Source: Mesorhizobium escarrei
GTDB taxonomy: Bacteria; Pseudomonadota; Alphaproteobacteria; Rhizobiales; Rhizobiaceae
NCBI RefSeq assembly: GCF_935825525.1
Contig: NZ_CAKXZT010000101.1
Span: forward strand, 100,626-164,625
Reading direction: 5' to 3'
DNA length: 64,000 bases
Position numbers and translations under genes: made by a program. The notes beneath the pieces are model-generated. The model was not told the DNA's origin. It searched no databases and worked only from the letters and a program-made list of their open reading frames with translations. This document shows positions 1 through 9,173 of the stretch, piece by piece (within the stretch, counting starts at the first letter, position 1; the number at the start of each line of letters is the position of its first letter).

Positions 1-1044
1 GGCAGCGTCTACAGCAACACCGCCCATGTGATAATGTGCCGCCGGGCGCACCGGGATCGGGTCGGTCGCGGGATCGATGCCGGCCTGGCGGCACAAATCG
101 GCGATCGCCGGAAAGCGCTTGTCAAATCTGAGGCCGAGACATTGCCTTGCGTCCAGGAACACACGGCGTCCGGCAGCGAGCTGGTGCCAAACTGCGCGCG
201 CAACCACGTCGCGAGGCGCAAGCTCGCCCCCGGGGGTTTCAGCGAGGAAACGCTCTCCATGCTCGTCGACGAGCACAGCACCCTCGCCGCGCACCGCTTC
301 GCTCACCAGCGGCATCGGCCGCCGCGGACCCTCGAGGGCGGTCGGGTGGAACTGCACGAATTCCAGGTCGGCGAACTCCGCCCCGGCACAGGCGGCGAGC
401 GCGAGCCCCTGTCCACATGAGCCAGGCGGGTTTGTCGTATCGCTAAACAAGCCGCCGATGCCGCCGGTCGCCAGGACCGCGCGGCGCGTTGGCAAGGCGA
501 TTGCGCCCGTGCACCCGGCCGCGACCACGGCGATAATCGCCCCGTCTTCCACGACAAGCCGGCGGGCCTCCACGTTTTCCAGGATAGTGATGGAGGCTGT
601 GCGCCGTGCCGCGGCGATCAGCGCGCGGACCAGCTCGCGACCGGTGGCATCGCCCGCCGCATGCACGATCCGCCGCTGCGAGTGCGCCGCCTCAAGCCCG
701 AGCCGCAACGCGCCGTCAGCGCGTCGGTCGAATGCGACACCGAAGCGCTCTAGAGTCCTGATCGCTTCAGGTGCAGCTCGGACCGTTCGCCGCACCGTCG
801 TCACGTCGCAGAGGCCGTCGCCGGCCGCGAGGGTGTCACAAAGATGAAGTTCGGGACTGTCCTCGCCGCCGACACTTGCCGCAAGACCGCCTTGGGCGAG
901 CTCGCTGCAGGCTCCGGTTCCCAGCCCCGCATTGGACAGAAGCACAACCGGTTCCGGCGCCAGATGAAGCGCCGTCATCAGGCCTGCCACACCGGCGCCG
1001 ATGATGACCGGCGCCCCGCCGATGTCATGAACGTCGAGGCTCAT
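1..1044 (-). CDS. nadB: L-aspartate oxidase NadB, N-terminal 348 residues (cut by left edge)
   Basis: NadB oxidises L-aspartate to iminoaspartate with FAD, the first step of de novo NAD synthesis. The minus-strand frame from the ATG at 1044 stays open to base 1. It carries an N-terminal dinucleotide-binding motif ([16 protein letters not shown], residues about 12-27), the conserved ACSELAQGG segment and, at the left edge, the family motif [13 protein letters not shown]. Full-length NadB is roughly 500 residues or more, so about a third lies outside the window. The start overlaps the nadA stop codon (ATGA), showing translational coupling in a nadAB operon. No lesion is visible in the part present. 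nadC would be expected further left. Confidence 0.93.
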   Translation of the reverse strand, partial: MSLDVHDIGGAPVIIGAGVAGLMTALHLAPEPVVLLSNAGLGTGACSELAQGGLAASVGGEDSPELHLCDTLAAGDGLCDVTTVRRTVRAAPEAIRTLERFGVAFDRRADGALRLGLEAAHSQRRIVHAAGDATGRELVRALIAAARRTASITILENVEARRLVVEDGAIIAVVAAGCTGAIALPTRRAVLATGGIGGLFSDTTNPPGSCGQGLALAACAGAEFADLEFVQFHPTALEGPRRPMPLVSEAVRGEGAVLVDEHGERFLAETPGGELAPRDVVARAVWHQLAAGRRVFLDARQCLGLRFDKRFPAIADLCRQAGIDPATDPIPVRPAAHYHMGGVAVDAA

Positions 1045-2015
1045 ATGGAAAGCATACGCTCGACCGAGCGGCGCGCGCGCCCTGCAATCCCGGGATCGAT
1101 CCGAACCTCATGCCGGTTCTCCTCGAGTGCGACGCGAATGTTAGCCAGCGTGATGCGCTTCATGTGCGGACAGAGATTGCAGGGGCGGACGAACTCGACC
1201 TCGGGATGCGCGACCGCGACATTGTCGCTCATCGAACATTCCGTTAGCAGGACTACGCGCGGCGGTTTCTCCCGCTCGACATAATCCAACATGGCCGCAG
1301 TCGAGCCGGAGAATTCCGCCTCTGCTACAATCTCTGGCGGGCATTCCGGATGGGCGAGCACGATGACCCCTGGATGCGCATCGCGCAGTTCCCGGATGTC
1401 GGCCGATGTGAAGCGCTCATGCACTTCGCAGTGGCCCTTCCAGGCGATGATCTCGACCTCCGTCTCCGCCGCCACGTTTATCGCCAGATATTCATCGGGC
1501 ACCATAATCACACGCGGCACGCCGAGCGATTCCACCACCGCCCTGGCGTTGCCCGAGGTGCAGCAGATGTCCGACTCCGCTTTTACGGCCGCCGAAGTGT
1601 TGACGTAGGTGACGACCGGGACCCCCGGATAGCGCTGCCGCATGAGCCGCACGTCTTCTGCCGTGATCGAGTCGGCCAGCGAGCAACCGGCGCTGAGATC
1701 CGGGATGAGGACGGTCTTGTTCGGATTGAGCAGCTTGGCGGTCTCGGCCATGAAATGCACGCCGGCAACCACGATGATTTGCGCCTCGACCGTAGCCGCC
1801 TTGCGGGCCAGTGCGAGGCTGTCGCCGACAATGTCGGCTACGCAATGGAAGATCTCCGGCGTTTGGTAGTTGTGCGCAAGGATGACCGCATTGCGATCGC
1901 GCTTCAGCGCGAGGATGGCCTCAATGTCGTTGGTGAAGGCCGGCCATTCGACTGGCGGGATCACCCGCCTGACGCGCTCGTACAGGGACGCAGCCGTAGG
2001 TAACGCCCCAGTCAT
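1041..2015 (-). CDS. nadA: Quinolinate synthase NadA
   Basis: NadA condenses iminoaspartate with dihydroxyacetone phosphate to quinolinate using a [4Fe-4S] cluster. The 324-residue protein is of normal length for the proteobacterial form. Visible family motifs include [11 protein letters not shown] near residue 45, [12 protein letters not shown], the cysteine-containing segments AGCSLADS and CCTSGNA, and the C-terminal [12 protein letters not shown]. Together these supply the cluster cysteines. The start at 2015 has a good GGAGG ribosome binding site. The gene is promoter-proximal, downstream of the NadQ-like gene and of a perfect inverted repeat at 2064-2084, and overlaps nadB by four bases. 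Confidence 0.96.
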   Translation of the reverse strand: MTGALPTAASLYERVRRVIPPVEWPAFTNDIEAILALKRDRNAVILAHNYQTPEIFHCVADIVGDSLALARKAATVEAQIIVVAGVHFMAETAKLLNPNKTVLIPDLSAGCSLADSITAEDVRLMRQRYPGVPVVTYVNTSAAVKAESDICCTSGNARAVVESLGVPRVIMVPDEYLAINVAAETEVEIIAWKGHCEVHERFTSADIRELRDAHPGVIVLAHPECPPEIVAEAEFSGSTAAMLDYVEREKPPRVVLLTECSMSDNVAVAHPEVEFVRPCNLCPHMKRITLANIRVALEENRHEVRIDPGIAGRARRSVERMLSI

Positions 2016-2063
2016 CAGCGCCTCCGATTATATTCGATCTGACAATAAGGGGAATATGTCTAC

Positions 2064-2084
2064 CTTGACTATAAGTATGTCAAG
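2064..2084. promoter_or_regulatory. Candidate NadQ operator (inverted repeat) upstream of nadA
   Basis: Perfect inverted repeat CTTGAC-N9-GTCAAG between the regulator gene and nadA, overlapping the last bases of the regulator gene. On the minus strand the repeat contains TTGACA, a plausible -35 element for nadA, so a bound protein would block transcription. Assignment to NadQ is inferred from position and family; the consensus was not checked. Confidence 0.55.
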
Positions 2085-3042
2085 CCCGCGCGAGCGGCAA
2101 TTTTGTCCCGGCCACAGCCCTGTCGTCGAGGACGGCATGGCGGAACCGATAAAGCTTTGCCGGCCGTCCGCCCGTCTCGAGGGAGGTCTCGCCAGTTTCC
2201 TCGACCAGCTCTTGCTGCTCAACAAGTCTTCGGAAGTTCGGCTTGTTGATGAGCCTCCCGGCGAGCGCCTCCACGGTCCGCTGCAGCTGAAGCAGTGTGA
2301 AGGACGGCCTCATGAGCTCGAACACCACCGGCCGGTACTTGATCTTTGAACGTAGCCGCGCAATGCCGGTCGCCAGGATTCGTCGATGGTCAGCGATCAT
2401 TGCCTTGCCAGATACCGCCGCAGGCGCGACGTCCCGCCCGCCACCAGCCTCTTCGATCAGGGCAGATTCGTAAAGCAACTCGTAGCGTTGGAGCGTGAGT
2501 TCCTCGTTCCAATTGCGGTCGTCGAAACCGAAGGCAATCGCGGCGCGCTGCCGGCGTTCGCGTCGCGTGGTGGCGTCGCTGGCGCCCTCAGCCCACTCAA
2601 TCAGGCGTGGACGTAAAATATCGAGCACCACCGGCGTGCCGGAGCGATGATCCTCCCAGGGAAAATACTCGTACCAACTCCGCCACCCGCAATTAGCGGA
2701 GCCCGTTGCCTGTTCCTTCCGAGTGAGTGCGAGATAGCTGATTGAGATGGCGCGTTCCTGGCGCTCGGCCCCTATGCGGTCCCGATCGGCGAAGGTGTAG
2801 AGCTGCTCGATGTACCCCAGCGGGTGGCCGGTCTGTTGCTCCACCCAACCCCTCAGACCGGATTGCAGCGATCGATGCTCTAGCGCATATGGTCCGGACG
2901 GAAGGGTGTCCGCGTTCCCGATGGTGAGAAGACAGGGTTCACTGTCGTTTACGGCGACGACAACGGCGATCAGGTCCACTTTTGCTTCGTCGGCCTTGAG
3001 CGCGGCTCTGCCTTTTCTGGTTCCTTTTGCCTGATGGTCCAT
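2080..3042 (-). CDS. nadQ: NadQ-like Nudix-related transcriptional regulator of NAD synthesis
   Basis: A 320-residue protein with an N-terminal Nudix-like half (VDLIAVVVAVNDSEPCLLTIGN near residue 22; SLQSGLRGWVEQQTGHPLGYIEQLYTF near residue 58) and a C-terminal winged-helix half (LQRTVEALAGRLINKPNFRRLVEQQELVEETGE). The catalytic Nudix box is not conserved, as expected for a ligand-sensing regulator rather than a hydrolase. This architecture matches the alphaproteobacterial NadQ (COG4111) family, which represses NAD genes. Its position directly upstream of nadAB supports the role. The start at 3042 has no strong ribosome binding site. A second short inverted repeat lies upstream (3068-3084). 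Confidence 0.75.
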   Translation of the reverse strand: MDHQAKGTRKGRAALKADEAKVDLIAVVVAVNDSEPCLLTIGNADTLPSGPYALEHRSLQSGLRGWVEQQTGHPLGYIEQLYTFADRDRIGAERQERAISISYLALTRKEQATGSANCGWRSWYEYFPWEDHRSGTPVVLDILRPRLIEWAEGASDATTRRERRQRAAIAFGFDDRNWNEELTLQRYELLYESALIEEAGGGRDVAPAAVSGKAMIADHRRILATGIARLRSKIKYRPVVFELMRPSFTLLQLQRTVEALAGRLINKPNFRRLVEQQELVEETGETSLETGGRPAKLYRFRHAVLDDRAVAGTKLPLARA

Positions 3043-3067
3043 GTTCGCGAAAGTGAGTTGGCCCCAA

Positions 3068-3084
3068 ATTCAGGGTGACTGAAT
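3068..3084. promoter_or_regulatory. Short inverted repeat in the nadQ-panB divergent intergenic region
   Basis: Perfect repeat ATTCAG-N5-CTGAAT, 26 bases upstream of the nadQ start codon, in the 166-base region between divergent nadQ and panB. It could be a repressor site. It does not match the CTTGAC-N9-GTCAAG repeat upstream of nadA. Confidence 0.25.
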
Positions 3085-3208
3085 CGATTGAATTTAAGCG
3101 TTGCTGCACGAACGTCAACACCGCACAGCTGCACGTCTTTTTTAGCTCTTCGCACTCGCACAAAAATATGCCAAACGCGACACCCGCGGCGGGTAACGCA
3201 AGGGAAGG

Positions 3209-4054
3209 ATGCGTGGGTTGAGCGCAACTGGTGAGACAAAGGCGATGACACCGCCGGATATTCGAATGCGGAAAGGCCAGACTCCACTCGTCTGCCTGAC
3301 GGCATATACTACGCCGATCGCCAGATTGGTTGATCGACACTGCGACATCGTTCTCGTTGGCGACAGCGTCGGCATGGTACTGCACGGCCTCTCGTCGACG
3401 CTGGGCGTCACTCTCGACATGATGATCATGCACGGCCAAGCGGTGCGCCGCGGTCTGGTGCGATCATTGATGGTCGTAGACCTGCCATTCGGTTCTTATG
3501 AAGAGAGCCCCGAGCAGGCCTTCCGCAACGCTGCGCGCCTGATGGCGCAGACCGGTTGTGCAGCTGTGAAGCTCGAAGGCGGTGAGAAAATGGCCGAGAC
3601 CATTCGCTTCCTCGGCGCCCGCGGCGTGCCTGTCATGGCCCATGTCGGCTTAACGCCGCAGTCGGTCAATACTTTCGGTGGCTACCGCGTCCAGGGGCGG
3701 GGAGACGATGCCGAGCGCATCAGGCGCGATGCCGGTGCGGTCACGGAGGCCGGCGCCTTTTCCGTGGTGCTGGAGAAAGTGCCCGAGCCCCTCGCAAAGC
3801 GCATCACTGCGGAGATCGCCGTCCCAACCATCGGCATCGGCGCCTCGCTCGCCTGCGACGGTCAGATTCTGGTGAGCGACGATATGCTCGGGCTTTTCAG
3901 CTCTTTCCGGCCGAAATTCGTCAAGCGCTACGCCGAACTAGGCGACCAGGCCGATGCGGCGATTGCGGCTTACGCCGCCGACGTGAGGGAACGCCGCTTT
4001 CCGGCGGCCGAACATCTCTACGCCAACGAGACGAAGGCCGGAGGCGTCACATGA
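3209..4054 (+). CDS. panB: 3-methyl-2-oxobutanoate hydroxymethyltransferase PanB
   Basis: PanB transfers a hydroxymethyl group from methylene-tetrahydrofolate to 2-oxoisovalerate to give ketopantoate, the first committed pantothenate step. The protein shows the family segments [14 protein letters not shown], the metal-binding [16 protein letters not shown] near residue 122, MAHVGLTPQ and IGIGAS. Two in-frame starts are plausible: 3209 (281 residues), whose AAGGGAAGG lies almost against the ATG, and 3245 (269 residues) behind AAAGG. The shorter one may be the true protein. The gene overlaps panC by four bases. Confidence 0.94.
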   Translation: MRGLSATGETKAMTPPDIRMRKGQTPLVCLTAYTTPIARLVDRHCDIVLVGDSVGMVLHGLSSTLGVTLDMMIMHGQAVRRGLVRSLMVVDLPFGSYEESPEQAFRNAARLMAQTGCAAVKLEGGEKMAETIRFLGARGVPVMAHVGLTPQSVNTFGGYRVQGRGDDAERIRRDAGAVTEAGAFSVVLEKVPEPLAKRITAEIAVPTIGIGASLACDGQILVSDDMLGLFSSFRPKFVKRYAELGDQADAAIAAYAADVRERRFPAAEHLYANETKAGGVT

Positions 4055-4950
4055 GCGTGCCGATCGTTCGAACCGTTGCCGAGCTCCGCGCTGTTGCCGC
4101 GGGATGGCGTCGCTCAGGCACCCGTATCGCCGTTGTGCCGACCATGGGAGCCTTGCATGAAGGCCATCTGAGCCTCGTGCGTGCCGCGCTTCAGAAGGCC
4201 GAGCGGGTAGTCGTGACGCTGTTCGTCAATCCCAAGCAGTTCAACAGTGCCGCCGACCTTGCCGCCTATCCCCGGACGGAAAACGAAGATGCTGCCAAGC
4301 TCGTGCCGACAGGCGCACATCTGCTGTATGTGCCGGATGCAGACGAGATTTATCCAGCGGGCTTCGCCACGGCCGTTTCGGTGTCCACTCTCAGCGAGGG
4401 CCTGTGCGGCGCCTTCCGGCCCGGCCATTTCGATGGCGTGGCGACGGTCGTGGCCAAGCTCTTCCTGCAGACCGGCGCTGACTTCGCCTTCTTTGGCGAA
4501 AAGGATTTCCAGCAGCTTCAGCTTGTCAGGCGCTTGGTCCGGGACCTTGACCTCCCGATCACCGTGGTCGCATGTCCGACAGTCCGCGAAACCGATGGTC
4601 TTGCACTATCGTCGCGCAATAGCCGGCTCTCGCCAGCAGAACGCGCCATTGCCCCAAAGCTGGCTTCGGTCTTGCTCGACACGGCTGAGCGGCTTGCGCG
4701 TGGCTCTCCTGTCTTGCCCATGCTTGATGAAGCGCGTGCAACAATTCTGGCGGCAGGCTATCGCGAGGTCGAGTACCTGGAACTTCGCGGCGAAACAGAC
4801 CTGCAGCCGCTAGCAAGGCTTGACCGACCAGCACGCTTGCTTGTCGCGGCTTGGCTCGGCGACACGCGGCTCATCGATAACGTCTCAACATCCCCGGTTG
4901 GTAAGCGGCCAGGTGCGCGGCGTTCGCTTCACCGGGAAGCAGCAAAGTAA
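4051..4950 (+). CDS. panC: Pantothenate synthetase PanC
   Basis: PanC joins pantoate and beta-alanine with ATP to make pantothenate. The 299-residue protein contains the nucleotide-binding segment [14 protein letters not shown] (HIGH-like, residues about 31-44), [32 protein letters not shown] and the KMSKS-equivalent [10 protein letters not shown]. The start overlaps panB (ATGA), so the two genes are co-translated. The C-terminal tail after DNVS is somewhat longer than usual. A panBC pair on a symbiosis island matches what is known for Mesorhizobium loti. Confidence 0.95.
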   Translation: MSVPIVRTVAELRAVAAGWRRSGTRIAVVPTMGALHEGHLSLVRAALQKAERVVVTLFVNPKQFNSAADLAAYPRTENEDAAKLVPTGAHLLYVPDADEIYPAGFATAVSVSTLSEGLCGAFRPGHFDGVATVVAKLFLQTGADFAFFGEKDFQQLQLVRRLVRDLDLPITVVACPTVRETDGLALSSRNSRLSPAERAIAPKLASVLLDTAERLARGSPVLPMLDEARATILAAGYREVEYLELRGETDLQPLARLDRPARLLVAAWLGDTRLIDNVSTSPVGKRPGARRSLHREAAK

Positions 4951-5060
4951 TGCCGGCGATGATGGCGACCAAATCGTCCGCGTCGCATCGATGCGGGGTC
5001 GTTTAGACCCAGCTTTCCCCTGGCATCGAGCAACATTCGAGGAGGTCGCGCAAAGGGCTG

Positions 5061-5786
5061 ATGTATCGCGTATTCGAAAACTTCGTCGAGCAACTCTCTG
5101 CAAGCGTCGATGCGGTCGACCTCCATGAGGCGATGGCGTCCGCCGCAGCCGGCTTCGACTTTCCGCTCTTCGCCTATTTCAGTTACCCGTCGGTCTCCGG
5201 CCAGACGCCGCGATTGATTTCAAATTATCCTTCATCCTGGACATCGCACTATCTGCAACTGCGCTACCACAGCCATGATCCGGTGATCCTGCGCGGGCTG
5301 CAAGGCTGGGATACTTTTGATTGGGGCGTGGATCGACCCCGCCAGTGTCTGCCGGCCTCGCAGCAAGAAATCCTGGAAAAAGCAGCTCACTTTGGCATTC
5401 GCGGCGGATTGACCATGTCCATGCATGACCATCGCGGCCGGTTTGCGGCGCTGACCTTCGCTTCCGACCAGTCCCGTCCGCCTCTCTTGCGGTCACTCAC
5501 TCGCTACGAAAAAGCATTGCAGCTGGTCGCAATCAACTTTCATATACATGCCCGGCGCCAGCTCGCCGAAGATTGCGTGGTGGATGGCATAACGCTGACC
5601 CCGCGGGAGTTCGAATCCCTGAAATGGGCGGCGCGCGGTAAGTCCGCCTGGGATATCAGCCAGATCCTCGGCGTCTCGAAACGCACCGTGACCTTCCATC
5701 TGGAAAACGCCAAGGCAAAGCTTGGCGTGCGAACCATAAACCAGGGCGTAGCACGGCTGACTGCTTCCCGTCAGTGGAGATCCTGA
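5061..5786 (+). CDS. traR: LuxR-family quorum-sensing activator (TraR-like)
   Basis: A 241-residue LuxR-type regulator. The N-terminal autoinducer-binding domain contains the SWTSHYLQLRYHSHDPVI segment typical of the acyl-homoserine-lactone pocket (residues about 57-74). The C-terminal helix-turn-helix reads LTPREFESLKWAARGKSAWDI and then SQILGVSKRTVTFH. It lies directly upstream of a luxI-type synthase with a perfect lux box between them, the arrangement of traR-traI1 on the M. loti island, where the pair promotes excision and transfer. An AGGAGG sequence lies about 20 bases before the start and AAAGGG lies closer. The name traR is by context. Confidence 0.88.
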   Translation: MYRVFENFVEQLSASVDAVDLHEAMASAAAGFDFPLFAYFSYPSVSGQTPRLISNYPSSWTSHYLQLRYHSHDPVILRGLQGWDTFDWGVDRPRQCLPASQQEILEKAAHFGIRGGLTMSMHDHRGRFAALTFASDQSRPPLLRSLTRYEKALQLVAINFHIHARRQLAEDCVVDGITLTPREFESLKWAARGKSAWDISQILGVSKRTVTFHLENAKAKLGVRTINQGVARLTASRQWRS

Positions 5787-5803
5787 CTCCGTTTGTTGGA
5801 AAG

Positions 5804-5819
5804 CTGTAAAGGTCTACAG
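5804..5819. promoter_or_regulatory. lux/tra box upstream of traI
   Basis: Perfect dyad CTGTA-N6-TACAG, the core of the canonical lux box, in the 94-base gap between traR and traI and about 60 bases before the traI start. It implies that the LuxR-type protein activates the synthase gene in a positive feedback loop. Confidence 0.85.
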
Positions 5820-5880
5820 GCTGCATCAATGTCGGCTTTGCTCTTCGATAGCGGGAACACATCCTGCACGGAGGCGACAG

Positions 5881-6510
5881 ATGATGCAGCTGATAACACC
5901 TGAACTCTACGGCGAGTTTCCAAACGAGCTCAACGAAATGCACGGGCTCAGGCATCGGGTCTTCAAGGAAAGGCTGGATTGGGAAGTTCAGACCGAAAGC
6001 GAGATGGAAACAGACGCATTTGACAGCCTGAACCCCGTCTATCTGCTTCTCAAGGGATCCGACTGGCGAATTTGCGGTTGCGTCCGTCTTTTACCGACTA
6101 CCGGACCGACAATGTTGCGCGACACCTTTCCGATGCTGCTGGGTGAGACTGCGGCGCCCGCGAGTGCCCGCATTTGGGAGAGCAGTCGTTTCGCACTCGA
6201 TCTCCCTCCATCAGCGCCTAAGTCTGGCGGACTGGCGCAAGCAACCTACGAGCTCTTCGCCGGCATGATCGAATTCGGCTTGGCGAACAATCTCACTCGG
6301 ATTGTGACAGTGACCGATACGCGCATGGAACGGATCCTGCGTCTCGCAACGTGGCCGTTGTCGCGCATCGGACAGCCGAAGCCGGTCGGTAAGACGGAGG
6401 CGGTCGCCGGTTTTCTCGAGATTTCCCACGCTAGCCTCAAGCGCATCCGCTGGAGGGGACGTCTGAACGGACCTGTATTATGGCAACCGGTTCTCGGCCT
6501 GTCGGCGTAG
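5881..6510 (+). CDS. traI: Acyl-homoserine-lactone synthase (LuxI family, TraI-like)
   Basis: A 209-residue LuxI-family synthase that makes an acyl-homoserine lactone from S-adenosylmethionine and acyl-ACP. Conserved residues visible: the LRHRVFKERLDWEV block (R, F and W positions), EMETDAFDS, CGCVRLLPTTGP and the WESSRFALD motif. The start (ATGATG at 5881) follows GGAGG at a good distance. It is controlled by the lux box at 5804-5819. In M. loti R7A the homologous gene is followed by msi172-msi171 (FseA); I see no such genes here. Confidence 0.93.
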   Translation: MMQLITPELYGEFPNELNEMHGLRHRVFKERLDWEVQTESEMETDAFDSLNPVYLLLKGSDWRICGCVRLLPTTGPTMLRDTFPMLLGETAAPASARIWESSRFALDLPPSAPKSGGLAQATYELFAGMIEFGLANNLTRIVTVTDTRMERILRLATWPLSRIGQPKPVGKTEAVAGFLEISHASLKRIRWRGRLNGPVLWQPVLGLSA

Positions 6511-7140
6511 CGCTTAACGATGCTCAGCCTGACCAATGCTCCTGCCCGCGGGCGCTACGTACGGTTGATACGCTGGCCGGACGGCGTAGTGCGAAGCTTA
6601 CGACTATTTCGGTCGCTTCCCCCGCACGACCTGGGCCCAGGAAGTTTTTAGGTGCAATCCGCAATTCCAGCGTTACCACGCCAAATGGCGCCCCGCCGCA
6701 GACACCGAGTTTTTGGACGCCGTAAAAGCCGGATTTCTTTACGCCGCAAAAAAGCAGCAACTCCGGAATCGTTCACAGAGCAGCCAAGGCCTGCACCGCT
6801 GGACGATTGCTCCTCTCAGCGGTGCCTTCTGGTACCAAAAAAAGCCCCGGCGCTGGGTCGATGCGCCGGGGCTTTGGGCACGTACGAGCTACACCAACAT
6901 GTCCGCTTATGAACGTGCGCTAATAAAGTGAACGAATGGTGAATCGCGCAATAGCTCGCCGAACGGGTTCGTATTCATGCTCCCATGTAAGAAGTGTGCT
7001 GGCGTGGATCAACGCTGCCGTAGGCCTAAGAGCGCACGCTCAAGGCTGGGGTGAAGCCCGCAGGATCGGTGAATCGCATGATCAGTTTGCCACGTGATTG
7101 TAAAGCACCAGCGCGTGAGGGCAACAGGTCGACCTGCATG
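6511..7140. other. No convincing gene; decayed intergenic DNA
   Basis: About 630 bases without a supported gene. Short open frames exist on both strands but none resembles a known family. A strong hairpin lies at 6841-6875. The msi172-msi171 genes expected after traI in the M. loti R7A island are not recognisable. Confidence 0.5.
6841..6875 (-). terminator. Rho-independent terminator-like hairpin
   Basis: Ten-base GC stem (GCCCCGGCGC with GCGCCGGGGC) around a nine-base loop, extended by A/T pairs. On the minus strand the stem is followed by seven T residues, so it would terminate leftward transcription; on the plus strand only three T residues follow. No intact gene lies immediately upstream on the minus strand, so it may be a relic. 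Confidence 0.6.
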
Positions 7141-7361
7141 CTACAGCATTCCCTCTTCCTCAGCAGCAGCCTCGAAGGCCGCGCGGACATCTTGGGGGTC
7201 ACCCGGTCTTCAAAAGCGTCGACGCAGGCTTGGATCTTCCACTTGGGTCCCCTATTCGGCCACTTCATGAATTCCTCAGCGGCACCTTCGACGTGGTTGA
7301 CCCCGTAGGTCCTCCCAGGTCGGACGGTCCTGACAAAGACCGGAGGGTTGAACCAGTGCAA
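7141..7361 (-). pseudogene. DUF982 family protein, frameshifted
   Basis: The minus-strand frame from 7361 encodes the DUF982 pattern (VFVRTVRPGRTYGVNHVEGA, then AAEEFMKWPNRGPKWKIQAC), then loses homology. In the next frame the expected end DVRAAFEAAAEEEGML continues to a stop at 7141. The break falls at a run of C residues near 7197, where one extra C restores a single frame of about 73 residues. DUF982 proteins are small, of unknown function, and abundant in rhizobia. A real mutation and a homopolymer sequencing error are both possible. Confidence 0.65.
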
Positions 7362-7484
7362 TGCGATGAGGGAAACCTAAGGGGAGAGGCGGCTGTTAAA
7401 GGAACATTCGATCCCAATAAGCGTGCAGGTCTATTGTTTCCCCGCGAGCCGACACAAGGGGGAGATGGCAGCGTCGCCGTTGCA

Positions 7485-8120
7485 CTACCGCCTTATCACA
7501 ATCGAAGCGCGCCGGACTTCCCAGCCCTCCCGTTCCAGTTCCGGCAGGCTGTGGTTCTCGCAGGGGTAGCCGACGCAGAAGTAACCGATCAGCGTCCACT
7601 CCGGCGGTGCGTCCATGATCGTCGCCATTTCGGCCGGGTCGAGGATCGAGACCCAGCCCATGCCTATTCCTTCGGCGCGCGCCGCCAGCCAAAAGGTGTG
7701 GATCGCCATCACCGCCGAATATTCGATGGTCGCGGGCATGGTCAGGCGGCCGAGCCCATGTCCCTGTTGCGTCGCGCGGTCGGCGAAAACCGCGAATTGA
7801 CAAGGCGCCTCGTTCAAGCCGGCAAGCTTCAGGCGCGCATAGAGCGCGGCGCGTTCGCCGCCGAACGATGCAAGCGCCTCCGCATTGCAGCGCTCGAAGC
7901 ATGTCGTGACGGCGGCGCGGCATTCCGCACTCTCGACCATGACGAAACGCCAGGGCTGGCTCAGCCCGACCGAGGGCGCAATGCTGGCGAGGTCAAGCAG
8001 CCGTTCCAATGCGCCTTCGGGGAGCGGCGTCGGCCTGAATCGCCTGACATCCCGCCGCCACAGGAAGAGATTGACCAGATCGGCGCGAAAATCGTCCGGA
8101 AATTCCGGGTCTGACGTCAT
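7485..8120 (-). CDS. bluB: 5,6-dimethylbenzimidazole synthase BluB
   Basis: BluB cleaves reduced FMN with oxygen to form 5,6-dimethylbenzimidazole, the lower ligand of vitamin B12. The 211-residue product has the nitroreductase-like fold markers LFLWRRDVRRF, SIAPSVGLSQPWRF, GHGLGRLTMPATIEYSAVMA and IGMGWVSILDP, which fit BluB better than other nitroreductases. I chose the ATG at 8120 because upstream in-frame codons run into a short repeated sequence (8166-8197) and would encode a low-complexity tail. The neighbours are decayed, so the gene stands alone. No cobalamin riboswitch was recognised upstream. Confidence 0.88.
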   Translation of the reverse strand: MTSDPEFPDDFRADLVNLFLWRRDVRRFRPTPLPEGALERLLDLASIAPSVGLSQPWRFVMVESAECRAAVTTCFERCNAEALASFGGERAALYARLKLAGLNEAPCQFAVFADRATQQGHGLGRLTMPATIEYSAVMAIHTFWLAARAEGIGMGWVSILDPAEMATIMDAPPEWTLIGYFCVGYPCENHSLPELEREGWEVRRASIVIRR

Positions 8121-8165
8121 GGTGTCGTACTGCCTTTGCGAAGAAAGTAGGGGGGAGGGCAATAA

Positions 8166-8197
8166 GGCAGTAGGCATTAGGGCAGTAGGGCAGTAGG
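8166..8197. repeat. Short tandem repeat (GGCAGTAGG, three copies)
   Basis: Three copies of GGCAGTAGG at 8166-8174, 8181-8189 and 8189-8197, just upstream of bluB. They look like non-coding simple repeat rather than an operator. Confidence 0.6.
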
Positions 8198-8220
8198 TTG
8201 TGCGCGTCAAGTTCTGCAAA

Positions 8221-8672
8221 AATGGCGTGGCATTAGCGGTGACGTTGGCGTCTCCGCCGCGCAGCCCCCGTATTTAGCGGAGCGGCGGACATGGCGGGCC
8301 GCGTCTCAGGCGGCCAATGCCCTCAGGTTCTCCTTCTTGTGCTCGCGCAGATGATCAATGTTGAGGTAGCGGGTCGCCTCGAGCCAGTTCTCGTGGATCT
8401 CCACTGATTGCGCGATTTTCCTGCTCGATTAACTGCAGAAGCGCGGCGTAACCGCCAAGCAGGCGCACCAGCGGAATATTTTCGCGCAATCCCTGTAAAG
8501 TGAAGGAGAAGGTAACTAAGGAGCGCGGCTCGTGCGCGTGAGGTATATCCGAACGTGTGCAGCAGATCGTCGCGCTCTCCCCGGACACATCCGCGCGCCA
8601 CAGAGCCTCGGTGGCCGGCCGCTCGGACGCGCAGGTGGAGCCAAAAATCCACAGATGCATTCCGGTCATATG
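8221..8672 (-). other. Gene remnants, identity uncertain
   Basis: The minus strand holds short coding-like stretches in different frames, for example NIPLVRLLGGYAALLQLIEQ near 8410-8490 and ENWLEATRYLNIDHLREHKK near 8300-8390. The latter ends with a stop near 8306 and looks like the C-terminus of a larger protein, possibly a transposase. No complete gene is present. Confidence 0.3.
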
Positions 8673-9173
8673 CTAGCTGCCAAGCATATGACCGGCATTT
8701 CGCAAGGCGCCTAGGAAGAGACCGGCATGGACGGTGACATCGATCTTGGCCTGCATTGACAGGGGCATGCTGGCCCAGTTCTCCAATGGCGAAATGAAAT
8801 GTGAGAAAGTGCCATTGACCATGCAAGAGCGGGTAACAAGGCCTTGTCTGTCCAACGCGACCACGCCCGTCTGGTCGGCTCGATATCGGATGGCTGCGAT
8901 CCGCTGGACCTCCGAGTCACCATCGACCCGCACGTCGAAAACCAGGACACCGTGGCTCCTCGTGGCTATCTCTGCGGCTTTTTGGTTGAAGCTTAGGGAA
9001 AGTGAGCGGACGCTTTCGACCGCCATCTGGAAAATCGCCAAATCCAGTTCATCCAACGCCATGTAGGCTATTGCGCGCAATATAGGGGTGATTGCAACGA
9101 CGGATTCGTGTTCCAGATCGAACTGATCCTGAAGCGGGGCGCGCGCACTGTCCTTGAACTTGGGCTTCTGCAC
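8673..9173 (-). CDS. Hypothetical protein
   Basis: An open frame of 166 codons with plausible protein composition: an acidic helical N-terminal half (SVVAITPILRAIAYMALDEL, AIFQMAVESVRSLSLSFNQK) and a later half with VLVFDVRVDGDSEVQRIAAI. I recognise no domain. The start is a GTG with GGCGGGA almost touching it. An upstream frame (9303 to about 9175, starting MRSDLEALLGKK) could be its N-terminus if one frameshift is allowed. Its surroundings are decayed, so it may be a truncated relic. Confidence 0.35.
   Translation of the reverse strand: MQKPKFKDSARAPLQDQFDLEHESVVAITPILRAIAYMALDELDLAIFQMAVESVRSLSLSFNQKAAEIATRSHGVLVFDVRVDGDSEVQRIAAIRYRADQTGVVALDRQGLVTRSCMVNGTFSHFISPLENWASMPLSMQAKIDVTVHAGLFLGALRNAGHMLGS

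Noticed and set aside
6841..6930. tRNA or attachment-site fragment near the hairpin
   Set aside because: The hairpin plus T run is a normal terminator and no cloverleaf can be formed.
7485..8219. Longer BluB starting at 8219
   Set aside because: The extra 33 residues are low-complexity and come from a simple repeat; the ATG at 8120 begins the family homology.
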